From an uncultured Clostridium sp. (GTDB lineage: Bacteria; Bacillota; Clostridia; Lachnospirales; Lachnospiraceae), in the NCBI GenBank assembly GCA_947178445.1, contig CAMWYJ010000010.1, positions 1 through 64,000 of the forward strand: a DNA stretch of 64,000 bases. The letters are read 5' to 3'. Made by a program: the position numbers and the translations under genes. The stretch's first letter is position 1. Every line of letters begins with the position of its first letter. This document shows positions 54,076 through 62,744 of the stretch, one piece after another. A model generated the notes under the pieces. The model did no database searches, was not told where the DNA came from, and saw nothing but the letters and a program-made list of their open reading frames with translations.

Positions 54076-54531
54076 TCATGATACCATATTCTTGATTTCC
54101 TCACAGAGCACCATTCTCATCAACTGATGCGGAAACGTCATCCTTGAAAAGCTTAACTTCATGTTTGAACGTTTCTTTAATTCTTCTGAAAGTCCCAGTG
54201 AACCGCCAATGAAATATGTAACACTTTCATATCCATCCTCAAATGCCTTTTTTACAACTTCCCTGTGCTGTCCGGTTGTCAGTTCTTTTCCCTCAATACA
54301 AAGAGCCACCACATAGTCTCTATTGGTAAACCGTTTAAAAAAATGTTCCCCCTCTTTTTCTAATATTTGCTTTTTCTGCTTTTCACTCACATGTTCCGGG
54401 ATTTTTTCATCCGGGAACTCTAATATTTCTAACTTATTATTTGTATCAAACAGTTTTTTTTGAATATTTTCTATTTCTGCTCTGTAATAGGAATCTTTTA
54501 TTTTTCCTATACACAATATCCTGTATTTCAT
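54076..54531 (-). CDS. rlmH: RlmH-like methyltransferase with SAM loop but without the C-terminal tail (alpha-type)
   Basis: A 151-residue RlmH: the SAM loop FIGGSLGLSEE (107-117) and FSRMTFPHQLMRMVL (128-142) are intact. RlmH methylates pseudouridine 1915 of 23S rRNA in helix 69. The protein stops at CEEIKNMVS where the family continues with Y-R-A-x-x-I-x-x-G-x-x-Y-H-K; no downstream frame restores that tail, because the next bases are the antisense end of the neighbouring gene. The missing tail is present in that neighbour. The start has AAAGGA. Confidence 0.85.
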   Translation of the reverse strand: MKYRILCIGKIKDSYYRAEIENIQKKLFDTNNKLEILEFPDEKIPEHVSEKQKKQILEKEGEHFFKRFTNRDYVVALCIEGKELTTGQHREVVKKAFEDGYESVTYFIGGSLGLSEELKKRSNMKLSFSRMTFPHQLMRMVLCEEIKNMVS

Positions 54532-54714
54532 AAAAATCCTTTTCTACCGTTCCTTTCATCCTTTCGATTCTGATTTCTCTATTGTTAAAATTCGTTTCGG
54601 AAACCGTTACAAAATGTTTTTCTCAACTTCATAATTTGTTCATATTTATCTTATATTATAATTATAGTATTTTTTTCATAATTTTTTTTCATTTAATTCT
54701 CCCTTATACTTAAT

Positions 54715-54745
54715 AAAAGAGACCAGCAATGGTCTCTTTTTATAT
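54715..54745. terminator. Terminator of putP
   Basis: Ten-base arms AAAAGAGACC / GGTCTCTTTT with a 6-base loop, 26 bases past the putP stop codon. T-rich on both strands' exits. Confidence 0.75.
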
Positions 54746-54765
54746 TCCTTTATAAATTTATTTCT

Positions 54766-56349
54766 TTATAAATTTCCATTTTTCATATCTTCAAATTCCT
54801 GCATGACTTCCTCTGATGGAGCTTTCGTTGCAAGCGATACGATAATAATCAGAGCAAAACTTATGAAAAATCCAACGAATAACGAATATAGCCCTGTCTG
54901 GGTTCCCAAAGTATTCACAATCTCTTTTCCCTTCGTATTCATTAATCCTGTATGGAATACCGGTATATAATCCCATACAAGCACTGTTACTGCGCCAGAC
55001 ACAATACCAGCTATCGCTCCTGCCAGATTTGTACGCTTCCAGTAAAGCGACAAAATGACAATCGGTCCAAATGCTGCACCAAAACCAGCCCATGCATTTG
55101 AAACCAGTCCCATAACAGAACTGTCCGGATTAAGCGCAATCAGATATGCGAGTATCGCTACAATTACTACTGTTGCACGGCTTACTGCAAGCACTGTTTT
55201 ATCGGTCGCATCTCTTTTTATAACCCCCTTAAATAAATCCTCTGCCACAGAAGATGCCGTTACCAAAAGCTGGGAATCTGCCGTAGACATAATGGCAGCA
55301 AGGATTCCACAGAGGAATAACCCACCAATAAATGCCAGGTTCATATCCGACATAAAAATCTTCTTGATCATTTCAATAAACACATTCTCTGCTGAAATCG
55401 AAGCTGCATCCCCTTCTCCTAAAATAGTTGGAAACAGATATGCACGTCCTACAATACCAATAATCACAGCAAAGCCTAAGGAAATTGCAACCCATACAAT
55501 CGCAATTACCTTCGACTTATTGAGCTCTTTTTCACTGGAAACAGCCATAAACCGAACCAGAATATGTGGCATACCCATATATCCAAACCCCCATGCGAGC
55601 TGAGAAATAATATAAACAGCAGAAACCTCAGAGCCCGAGTCATGCATGATATTCAAAAACGAACTGGCTCCTCCCGCCACACCGGTGGTATTTAATACTT
55701 CTGTCAGATTACCAGCGCCTAAAGAGAAATATGCGATGATCGGCACTACTAAAATACCAACTAACATCAACGTACCCTGAACAAAATCCGTAGTACAAAC
55801 CGCCATAAATCCACCTAAGAAAGTATATACTAATATGACGACTGCGCCAATTGTCAAAGCAAGCTTATAATCAATTCCGAATACAGAGGTAAAAAGCTTT
55901 CCTCCCGCAGTAAGGGCTGATGCCGTATATACTAAAAAGAAGATAACAAATACCAGCGAAGACGAAACCAGCAAAATTCTCTTCTTGTCATGAAACCGGT
56001 TTTCCAAAAATGACGGAAGCGTCAGAGAATTATTGGCACGGATTGTATACCTTCTAAGCCTTGATGAAATAAACAGCCAGTTACACACTGTACCAATAAA
56101 CAGACCGACCGCAATCCATGCCTGTCCGGTACCAAATGCATAAATACTTCCCGGAAGCCCCATCAGCAGCCATCCACTCATATCAGATGCCTGGGCAGAA
56201 AGTGCTGCTACCCATCCGTTTAATTTACGTCCACCTAAAAAATAATCTTCTGAATTCTTCGTCTTACCCGCATAAACTGCACCGATGACAATCATCATAA
56301 TCATATATATTGCAAATGCAAGTAAAACCCATATGATCGAACCATTCAT
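54766..56349 (-). CDS. putP: Sodium/proline symporter PutP
   Basis: A 527-residue sodium:solute symporter with about 13 membrane segments. The N-terminal YFLGGRKLNGWVAALSAQAS region, ASDMSGWLLMGLPG and the ADSQLLVTASSVAEDL motif are characteristic of PutP, which imports proline with sodium. The start follows AAGGAG. Divergent from the Na/Pi cotransporter gene. Confidence 0.93.
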   Translation of the reverse strand: MNGSIIWVLLAFAIYMIMMIVIGAVYAGKTKNSEDYFLGGRKLNGWVAALSAQASDMSGWLLMGLPGSIYAFGTGQAWIAVGLFIGTVCNWLFISSRLRRYTIRANNSLTLPSFLENRFHDKKRILLVSSSLVFVIFFLVYTASALTAGGKLFTSVFGIDYKLALTIGAVVILVYTFLGGFMAVCTTDFVQGTLMLVGILVVPIIAYFSLGAGNLTEVLNTTGVAGGASSFLNIMHDSGSEVSAVYIISQLAWGFGYMGMPHILVRFMAVSSEKELNKSKVIAIVWVAISLGFAVIIGIVGRAYLFPTILGEGDAASISAENVFIEMIKKIFMSDMNLAFIGGLFLCGILAAIMSTADSQLLVTASSVAEDLFKGVIKRDATDKTVLAVSRATVVIVAILAYLIALNPDSSVMGLVSNAWAGFGAAFGPIVILSLYWKRTNLAGAIAGIVSGAVTVLVWDYIPVFHTGLMNTKGKEIVNTLGTQTGLYSLFVGFFISFALIIIVSLATKAPSEEVMQEFEDMKNGNL

Positions 56350-56529
56350 ACTTTATTCTCCTTAAACCACAAAAATTTGTTCCATTCTATCACACTTTGT
56401 ATAAAAAATCCAGTTTTATAGTGACAAACCCCAAAAAACATCTTATAATGAATTTTATGTGGGTTTTTACCTACATTTAACACAATATTCACATAATAAA
56501 AACAATTATTTGAACAGATTATTTCACAA
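56350..56529. other. AT-rich divergent intergenic stretch
   Basis: The 302 bases between putP and the Na/Pi cotransporter gene hold the putP leader and promoter region in this part. I see no gene and no convincing -35/-10 pair here. The right half contains the GC-rich palindromic element listed separately. Confidence 0.5.
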
Positions 56530-56565
56530 GTCAAAGACGCCGCCCCAAGGGGCGGGATATTTGAC
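56530..56565. repeat. GC-rich palindromic element
   Basis: Outer arms GTCAAA / TTTGAC and inner arms CCGCCCC / GGGGCGG around an AA loop, separated by two 4-base bulges. Its GC content is far above the surrounding AT-rich DNA. It is followed by copy B of the dispersed sequence, together resembling a small mobile or repeated palindrome. Confidence 0.6.
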
Positions 56566-56575
56566 CCTCGCGGCT

Positions 56576-56621
56576 GTCGCCAAATGTCTGTAAACAGCCA
56601 ATTTGCTCGTTGCTCGCGGGA
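56576..56621. repeat. Copy B of a short dispersed sequence
   Basis: GTCGCCAAATGT (56576-56587), then CTGTAAACAGCCAA and TTTGCTCGTTGCTCGC. The first 12 bases are identical to copy A at 52317 and the end is related. Two CTCGCGG direct repeats flank it (56567-56573, 56613-56619). Confidence 0.4.
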
Positions 56622-56651
56622 ATAAAGCAGTATATATGGAGGACAAAAAAT

Positions 56652-58748
56652 ATGGAAATATTATCAGTATTGCAATTACTAGGAGGTGTAGGACTATTTC
56701 TATATGGTATGAGTCTGATGGGTTCTTCTTTGGAGAAGCTTGCCGGTTCCGGGCTGGAACGAATTTTAGAAAAACTTACTACCAGCAAGAAAAAGGGAGT
56801 CGGAGCCATCAAGGGCTGGGGACTTGGTGCAGGAGTAACTGCCATAATCCAAAGCTCTGCTGCCACTACCATTATGATAATTGGTTTTGTAAATGCCGGC
56901 ATCATGAAATTGAATCAGGCAATCCCAGTCGTGATTGGTTCTAACGTGGGTAGTACTGTTACAGCGCAGATTCTCCGTCTGGGTGATTTAGCTTCTGATA
57001 ACCTGATTTTAAAGCTTTTAAAGCCATCCTCCTTTGCTCCCATGCTTGTGGGAATCGGTGCCTTCATCCTCCTGTTCACCAAAAAGAAAAAGGCAAAGGA
57101 TATCGCCGGTATTTTAGTCGGTTTAGGGGTTCTATTTTATGGCATGACAACGATGGAAACAGTCTTTGCTCCCCTAAAGGAATCCGAAACCTTCCAAAAT
57201 GCCTTTACATCCTTTAGCAACCCGATTCTTGGTATTTTAATCGGTTTGGTAATTACTGCTATTATCCAAAGCTCATCTGCCTCTGTCGGCATCTTACAGG
57301 CATTATCCGCCACAGGAAGCGTCAGCTATGCGATTGCCGTACCCATTATCATCGGACAAAATATCGGTAAATGTATGACCATCATTTTAGGTGGTATCGG
57401 TGCCAATAAAAAAGCAAAACGTGTATCCTTAAGTTATCTGTTCTTTAATATATTTGGGGCTGTTTGTTTTACGGCAATTATATATGCTATCTACTTTACC
57501 GTTGGAATCAGCTTTTGGAATGACACTGTAAACCGTGGTGATATTGCGAATATCCATTTCCTATTCAATTTTATCACAAGCATTGTTCTCCTTCCGTTTA
57601 GTGATAAGCTTGGAGAATTTACCGGTAAAATAATAGGTGATGATGAAATATCAAAAATTGACCAGGAGCTTGCCACCCTGGATGATATGCTTTTAAATAC
57701 CCCAACCATTGCGTTAGAACAGTGTAAACATGTCATTGCTTCTATGGCTGACGCAATTTATGAAAACTATAAGCTTTCTACCAGTTTGATTTATGACTAT
57801 GATCCTTCCAAACGTTCAAAACTGGAAGCGAATGAATCCTTTATTGACAAATGCGAAAGCGTACTTTCAGCTTATATCGTTAAAATCAACTCCAAACGGC
57901 TTTCAAAGGATGACCGTCTCGTAGTCTCTGAAATTCTGAATTCTGTCAGTGACTTTGAGCGTATGGGAGATCACTGTATCAATATCGCCTATGTTGCACA
58001 GGACAAGAATGACCAAAATATTCACTTCTCTCCTGCCGGCCACAAAGAGGTAGACACGATCATTACTGCCGTTGACAACACTTTAAAAACAACCTTTGAA
58101 GCATTTAAACATGATAATGCATCTGCCGCAATCCGTGTTGAACCATTAGCAGAGACGATTGACCAATTAAAAGAAACCATCAAGGCTCATCATGTAGACC
58201 GCCTTCAGACCGGAGACTGTGGAATCGCAGGCGGCATCGCCTTAGTAGACCTTGTCACCAGCTTTGAACGTATTTCCTCCCACTGTGCCAACGTTTCCCT
58301 ACATATTATTAAACGTGTACAAAATGACCGTAATTTCGATGAAATGCACGGACATGCCAATGACAGCTTCAGTGAAGAATATAAAGCTTTATACCATTAT
58401 TATGAATCACAGTATATTACTCCAATCGTAACAGAAGCAAAAGCTCCACCAAAGGACTCTTTCCAGACAGCATCTGACTCTGCTGATACGTCTACCCAGA
58501 CATCTGCAAAGAACAAAAATACAACCAAAAAAGCTTTAGATAAAAAAGCCGCAGACAAAAAGGATTTGGATAAAAAAGAGCCTGCCAAAAAGAACTCATC
58601 TAAAAATGAACCAAAAAATAACGATAAAAAATCTCAACTAAAAAAAGATTCCGGCAAAAAAGAGCCTTCTAAGGAATTGCCCAAAAAGCTCTCGGATAAA
58701 AAAACGGAAGTAAAATCACACAAAGAGGATAAGCATAAGAAAAAATAG
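56652..58748 (+). CDS. Na/Pi cotransporter family protein with PhoU domain and lysine-rich tail
   Basis: About 698 residues. Two Na/Pi cotransporter repeats (each with a GIxITAIIQSSSA-type motif: AGVTAIIQSSAATT and GLVITAIIQSSSASV) lie in the first 310 residues, followed by a PhoU-like helical domain (about 330-560). The last 100 residues are a Lys/Asp/Ser/Glu repeat-like tail (KKALDKKAADKKDLDKKE...), unusual for the family. The start at 56652 is nine bases after GGAGG. It probably imports phosphate with sodium. Confidence 0.9.
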   Translation: MEILSVLQLLGGVGLFLYGMSLMGSSLEKLAGSGLERILEKLTTSKKKGVGAIKGWGLGAGVTAIIQSSAATTIMIIGFVNAGIMKLNQAIPVVIGSNVGSTVTAQILRLGDLASDNLILKLLKPSSFAPMLVGIGAFILLFTKKKKAKDIAGILVGLGVLFYGMTTMETVFAPLKESETFQNAFTSFSNPILGILIGLVITAIIQSSSASVGILQALSATGSVSYAIAVPIIIGQNIGKCMTIILGGIGANKKAKRVSLSYLFFNIFGAVCFTAIIYAIYFTVGISFWNDTVNRGDIANIHFLFNFITSIVLLPFSDKLGEFTGKIIGDDEISKIDQELATLDDMLLNTPTIALEQCKHVIASMADAIYENYKLSTSLIYDYDPSKRSKLEANESFIDKCESVLSAYIVKINSKRLSKDDRLVVSEILNSVSDFERMGDHCINIAYVAQDKNDQNIHFSPAGHKEVDTIITAVDNTLKTTFEAFKHDNASAAIRVEPLAETIDQLKETIKAHHVDRLQTGDCGIAGGIALVDLVTSFERISSHCANVSLHIIKRVQNDRNFDEMHGHANDSFSEEYKALYHYYESQYITPIVTEAKAPPKDSFQTASDSADTSTQTSAKNKNTTKKALDKKAADKKDLDKKEPAKKNSSKNEPKNNDKKSQLKKDSGKKEPSKELPKKLSDKKTEVKSHKEDKHKKK

Positions 58749-58798
58749 ATAATCGGTGCCGTTATGCAATAATCTTTTGCAAAACGGCACTCCTTTCA

Positions 58799-59737
58799 TT
58801 ATGATCGACATGTATTTTCTAAAGGACAGCCAAAAGACTTCTCTTTATATTTTGCTATTTCTGCCAGATATTTTTGTCCAATTACACTGATCGGTGCATC
58901 TTTTCTGGAAATATATCCGATTGTCATCTTCTCATCGGATTTTAATTTTACGGCACAATAATCCTTTCCATTCAATTCTTCGCATATAATTCCAGAGCAT
59001 AACGTGTATCCGTTTAATCCAATCATAAGGTTCAATATCGTTGCCCTGTCACTTGCACGGATAAATCTTTTGTACTGATATGTACTTAAAACCTCTTCCG
59101 AAAAATAAAAAGAATTATGCTCGCCCTGCGCAAATCCAAGACACGGGTACTCTTCTAACTCTTCTAAGGATATTTCTTCCCTTACAGCCAACGGATGTCC
59201 TTTCCACATATATACATAAATTCCACATTCCAATAGCGGGCAAAACCGTAAGGCATATTCTGCAAACAGCTTGTTTAACACATTTTTATTAAAATCATTC
59301 AGATACAATATACCAATTTCACTTTTACGGTTTCTGACATTATCAATCACCTCATAGGTTTTTGTCTCATAAACCTCAAATTCATACTCATCCATTCCGT
59401 ATTGTTTTACAAGCTCTACAAAGGCATTCACCGCAAACGTATAATGCTGCATCGATACGCTGAATGTTTTTTTCACTTCTGTCTGCGAAATATATTTTGC
59501 AGACAGCAATTCATACTGTTCCATCACAGATTTTGCATACCCAATAAACTCTGCACCTTTTGTAGTCAATGTTATACCGCTTTTGGACCGTATAAATACA
59601 TCAAAACCTATTTCCTGCTCCAATGAGCGGATTGCAGAGGATAGACTGGGCTGCGATATAAAGAGCGTTTTGGCAGCATCATTTAATGAATTTTCTCCTG
59701 CTACAGTAATTACATATTTTAATTGTGCCAGTGTCAT
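58799..59737 (-). CDS. LysR-family transcriptional regulator, possible methionine-uptake regulator
   Basis: A 312-residue LysR protein: N-terminal winged helix (LAQLKYVITVAGENSLNDAAKTL, SQPSLSSAIRSLEQEIGFDVF) and a substrate-binding domain (about 90-295). It lies after metN-metI-metQ in the same direction, behind its own promoter. A palindrome upstream of metN matches the streptococcal MtaR MET-box, so this regulator is a good candidate for an MtaR-like activator; that is inference. Confidence 0.9.
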   Translation of the reverse strand: MTLAQLKYVITVAGENSLNDAAKTLFISQPSLSSAIRSLEQEIGFDVFIRSKSGITLTTKGAEFIGYAKSVMEQYELLSAKYISQTEVKKTFSVSMQHYTFAVNAFVELVKQYGMDEYEFEVYETKTYEVIDNVRNRKSEIGILYLNDFNKNVLNKLFAEYALRFCPLLECGIYVYMWKGHPLAVREEISLEELEEYPCLGFAQGEHNSFYFSEEVLSTYQYKRFIRASDRATILNLMIGLNGYTLCSGIICEELNGKDYCAVKLKSDEKMTIGYISRKDAPISVIGQKYLAEIAKYKEKSFGCPLENTCRS

Positions 59738-59767
59738 TATTCCATCTCCTATTACTTATGATATAAA

Positions 59768-59792
59768 ATTGCGAATGCAGTGCATTCGCAAT
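59768..59792 (-). promoter_or_regulatory. Perfect palindrome in the lysR leader
   Basis: Twelve-base arms ATTGCGAATGCA / TGCATTCGCAAT around one base, about 30 bases upstream of the LysR start codon and inside the predicted leader. It may be an operator for autoregulation or an RNA hairpin; the sequence after it on the minus strand is ATTTTATA. Confidence 0.6.
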
Positions 59793-59826
59793 CCATCTTT
59801 ATTTACATAGTAAACCAATAGGTTTA

Positions 59827-59854
59827 ATTATATCTCAATCACGGTTTTTGTCAA
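59827..59854 (-). promoter_or_regulatory. Promoter of the lysR gene
   Basis: TTGACA (59849-59854) and TATAAT (59827-59832) are 16 bases apart on the minus strand, about 90 bases upstream of the coding start. Confidence 0.7.
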
Positions 59855-59934
59855 TCAATTTTCAGATATTCCTTTTTCAGCAGGCAAAAACTCTCTCAAA
59901 CAAATTGCATTATCAATTTTGCAGAGTCTGACTG

Positions 59935-60822
59935 CTACTCAAAAGGAATAACGGCTCCATCATAGGTTTCATTGATATAATTCTTGATTTCATCAGACTT
60001 TAATACATCGACCAATGCCTTGATTGCCACACTGTTCTCATTTCCCTCCTTAACACCAATGATATTTACATAGGTCACAGCTGCTTCTGAATCAGACTTC
60101 TCATATGCCAAAGAATCTTTTGCAACCGAAAAACCTGCCTGTAATGCATAGTTACCATTTAATACAACAAATGCATTCTCACCTACTACCCTTGCCACCT
60201 GAGCTGCCTCTAATTCAACAATCTCAATATTCTTTGGATTTTCCGCAATATCATTGACCGTTGCTTCTAAACCTGCACCCTCATTTAAGGTAATAATTCC
60301 ATTATCCTGTAATAACAGTAGTGCTCTTGCCTCATTCGTAGTATCATTCGGAACAGCAATCGTATCACCATCTGCAAGCTCATCTAAGGATGCCTTTGTC
60401 CCCGGATATATCCCAAATGGTTCATAGTGGATACCACCAGCATTTACAATATGTGTACCCTTTTCCTCATTATAACTATCAAGGTATGGTATGTGCTGGA
60501 AATAATTTGCATCGTATTCTCCACTTTCCACAACCTCATTTGGCTGTACATAATCCTCAAATTCCGTAATCTGCAAATCATACCCCTGCTCTGCTAAGAT
60601 TGCCTTCGCCTGATTTAAAATCTCTGCATGTGGTGTTGGCGATGCTGCAATCTTAATCTCGACATTCTCTGTGTTTCCTGTTTCGGTGTCCTCTACGTTT
60701 CCTTTTTCCGTACCTTCTATTACTTCAACGCTTGTCACGGCATCGTCACTTCCACCGCAGCCTGCTAAAACACCTGTTGCTAAAATACCTGTTACCAATA
60801 ATGTTAAAATTTTCTTCTTCAT
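59935..60822 (-). CDS. metQ: MetQ/NlpA-family methionine-binding lipoprotein
   Basis: A 295-residue substrate-binding lipoprotein with a signal peptide ending in lipobox LAGC (about 18-21), a Glu/Thr-rich linker and the NlpA/MetQ fold (ASPTPHAEILNQAK and YFQHIPYLDSYN are diagnostic). It captures methionine for MetNI. It is the last gene of metN-metI-metQ. Confidence 0.94.
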   Translation of the reverse strand: MKKKILTLLVTGILATGVLAGCGGSDDAVTSVEVIEGTEKGNVEDTETGNTENVEIKIAASPTPHAEILNQAKAILAEQGYDLQITEFEDYVQPNEVVESGEYDANYFQHIPYLDSYNEEKGTHIVNAGGIHYEPFGIYPGTKASLDELADGDTIAVPNDTTNEARALLLLQDNGIITLNEGAGLEATVNDIAENPKNIEIVELEAAQVARVVGENAFVVLNGNYALQAGFSVAKDSLAYEKSDSEAAVTYVNIIGVKEGNENSVAIKALVDVLKSDEIKNYINETYDGAVIPFE

Positions 60823-60932
60823 AACTCTTTTCCTCTTCTTTCTTCATTTTATTTAAACAGCCTTTCAGACTGCTGCTTATCATCTGTTTTTTCGGAATAA
60901 ATCCGCTTTAATAGCTATATTTTTATCTAAAC

Positions 60933-61592
60933 TTATTTTCTTTTGTCCAGCCTGGATGAAATGACCATTCCGACAGACTGAAAAATCTGTACTAATACAA
61001 TCAGTAAAAGAACTGTAACAATCATGATATCTGTCTTCCACCTGTAATATCCATACCGCACTGCAATATCTCCTAATCCACCACCGCCAACCGTTCCCGC
61101 CATGGCTGAGTATCCCAGAATTGTTCCTATTGCAATAGTCATCCCATTTACCAATGAGGTTCTTGCCTCCACCAGCAATACCTTTCCAATAATTCTCAAG
61201 TTTCCTGCTCCCATGGATTTTGCTGCCTCTATGACTCCGGCATCCACCTCCTTCATAGAGGACTCCACCATTCTCGCAATAAATGGTATGGCTGCCACCA
61301 CTAACGGAACAATCGTTGCGGTAGAACCTGTGCTCTTACCAATTAATAACCGGGTAAATGGAATCAATAAAATGAGCAAAATCAAAAATGGAATACTTCG
61401 AACCATATTGGCTGTTACATCCAATATCTTATATAAAACAGCATTTGGGGATAAACCATCTTTGTCAGATACTGCCAACAGTACACCCATTGGTAGACCA
61501 AACAGATATCCCAGCGCAGTAGAAAAAAGTGTCATATATAAGGTTTCCCCAATACCCTTTAAAATCATCTGTGTAACTTCAGGCGTCCACAT
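60933..61592 (-). CDS. metI: Methionine ABC transporter permease MetI
   Basis: A 219-residue permease with five membrane segments and the EAA-type loop (EAAKSMGAGNLRIIGKVLL) that contacts MetN. It overlaps the end of metN by 14 bases and has a GAGGAGGTG site. Confidence 0.94.
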   Translation of the reverse strand: MWTPEVTQMILKGIGETLYMTLFSTALGYLFGLPMGVLLAVSDKDGLSPNAVLYKILDVTANMVRSIPFLILLILLIPFTRLLIGKSTGSTATIVPLVVAAIPFIARMVESSMKEVDAGVIEAAKSMGAGNLRIIGKVLLVEARTSLVNGMTIAIGTILGYSAMAGTVGGGGLGDIAVRYGYYRWKTDIMIVTVLLLIVLVQIFQSVGMVISSRLDKRK

Positions 61593-62610
61593 CTTCTGTC
61601 ACCTCCTCTATCTCAATTCCATGCTCTTTTAAATATGCTTTTATTTCTTCTTTTCTGGTACTATCCTTTTTAAACTCCAATATCATCTCACCCTTCGCAA
61701 CCCCACCAACATTTTTTGTGAAAGCCTTTAAGATATTCACTGGTTCCTGAAAGGTTAATACCAGATTTGCAATAACCGGTTCAAATGCAGAGTTTTCCGA
61801 AAAGATAATGCGAATCATTTCACCATGCCTGATTCTGTCTTCCGTGATAAACATCTCTGTTTCTGCATCTGAATCTTTGTAAATCAATTCCTTCGCTACT
61901 TTTGAACGTGGATGACTGAATACCTCTGTTACCAGTCCGGTTTCTACAACCTCACCCGTCTGCATGATTGCCACATGGGAACAAATTTCCCGGACCACTG
62001 ACATTTGGTGTGTAATAATTACAATGGTGATTCCAAATCTTTGGTTAATATCCTTTAACAGTTCCAAAATCGATGATGTCGTCTGAGGATCCAGAGCACT
62101 GGTTGCCTCATCACATAAAAGAATTTTTGGAGTGCTTGCCAATGCTCTTGCAATTGCAACTCTCTGCTTCTGTCCTCCGGAAAGCTGTGCCGGATAGGCA
62201 TTTTTCTTATCGGATAACCCTACTAAATCCAATAGCTCAAGTGCCTTTTCTTTTGCTTCCTTCCTGCTCTTTTTCTGTATGTATAAGGGAAAACAGACAT
62301 TTTCTAATACGGACTTCTGCATCAGCAGATTGAAATGCTGAAATATCATTCCAATATCTTCTCTCTTCTTTTGCAATTCTCTTTTTGAAAAATCACCCAA
62401 TGATTTGCCTTCAATCAATACTCTTCCTGCTGTTGGTTCCTCCAGAAAATTTATACATCGTACCAGAGTACTTTTTCCAGCGCCAGACATTCCTATGATG
62501 CCGTATATGTCACCCTTTTCAATTGATAAACTGATATTTTTCAAAGCCTCTATTGTCCCATCTTTAGATATAAAGGATTTCGATAAATTTTCAATTATTA
62601 TCTCTGACAT
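61579..62610 (-). CDS. metN: Methionine ABC transporter ATP-binding protein MetN
   Basis: A 343-residue ATPase. Walker A GMSGAGKST, signature LSGGQKQRVAIARAL, Walker B LLCDEATSALD and the C-terminal NIL domain (about 265-340), which senses methionine for trans-inhibition, are all present. First gene of the operon. Confidence 0.96.
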   Translation of the reverse strand: MSEIIIENLSKSFISKDGTIEALKNISLSIEKGDIYGIIGMSGAGKSTLVRCINFLEEPTAGRVLIEGKSLGDFSKRELQKKREDIGMIFQHFNLLMQKSVLENVCFPLYIQKKSRKEAKEKALELLDLVGLSDKKNAYPAQLSGGQKQRVAIARALASTPKILLCDEATSALDPQTTSSILELLKDINQRFGITIVIITHQMSVVREICSHVAIMQTGEVVETGLVTEVFSHPRSKVAKELIYKDSDAETEMFITEDRIRHGEMIRIIFSENSAFEPVIANLVLTFQEPVNILKAFTKNVGGVAKGEMILEFKKDSTRKEEIKAYLKEHGIEIEEVTEDVDA

Positions 62611-62660
62611 CTTCTCTCCTCCCCTATCAAAAGTTTTAACTGTTTATGTTCACGTTTTAT

Positions 62661-62728
62661 AGTATACCATTCCTATAGGAAAAACAAAAATACATAAAAA
62701 ATACCACTATCTATAGTTTCAAACTATA
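62661..62728 (-). promoter_or_regulatory. metN promoter region with a MET-box-like palindrome
   Basis: TATAGTTT-N-AAACTATA lies at 62712-62728 and matches exactly the MET-box bound by the LysR-type regulator MtaR in streptococci. A TATACT -10 is at 62661-62666 with a poor -35 (TTTTGT, 17 bases away), placing the box near -66, a normal LysR activator position. A second palindrome TCCTATAGGA (62671-62680) lies in the spacer. Confidence 0.65.
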
Positions 62729-62744
62729 AATAATGGTATTTTTT
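62699..62744 (-). terminator. Terminator at the end of thiN, overlapping the MET-box
   Basis: A long hairpin with arms AATACCAxTATxTATAGTTT and its complement (three mismatches) with a one-base loop, followed on the minus strand by TTTTTT. It overlaps the last codons of thiN and contains the MET-box palindrome in its upper stem. Confidence 0.65.

Noticed and set aside
62611-62700. SAM riboswitch or T-box before metN
   Set aside because: The gap is about 110 bases and lacks the conserved T-box bulge or SAM core helices; a palindromic protein-binding site fits better.
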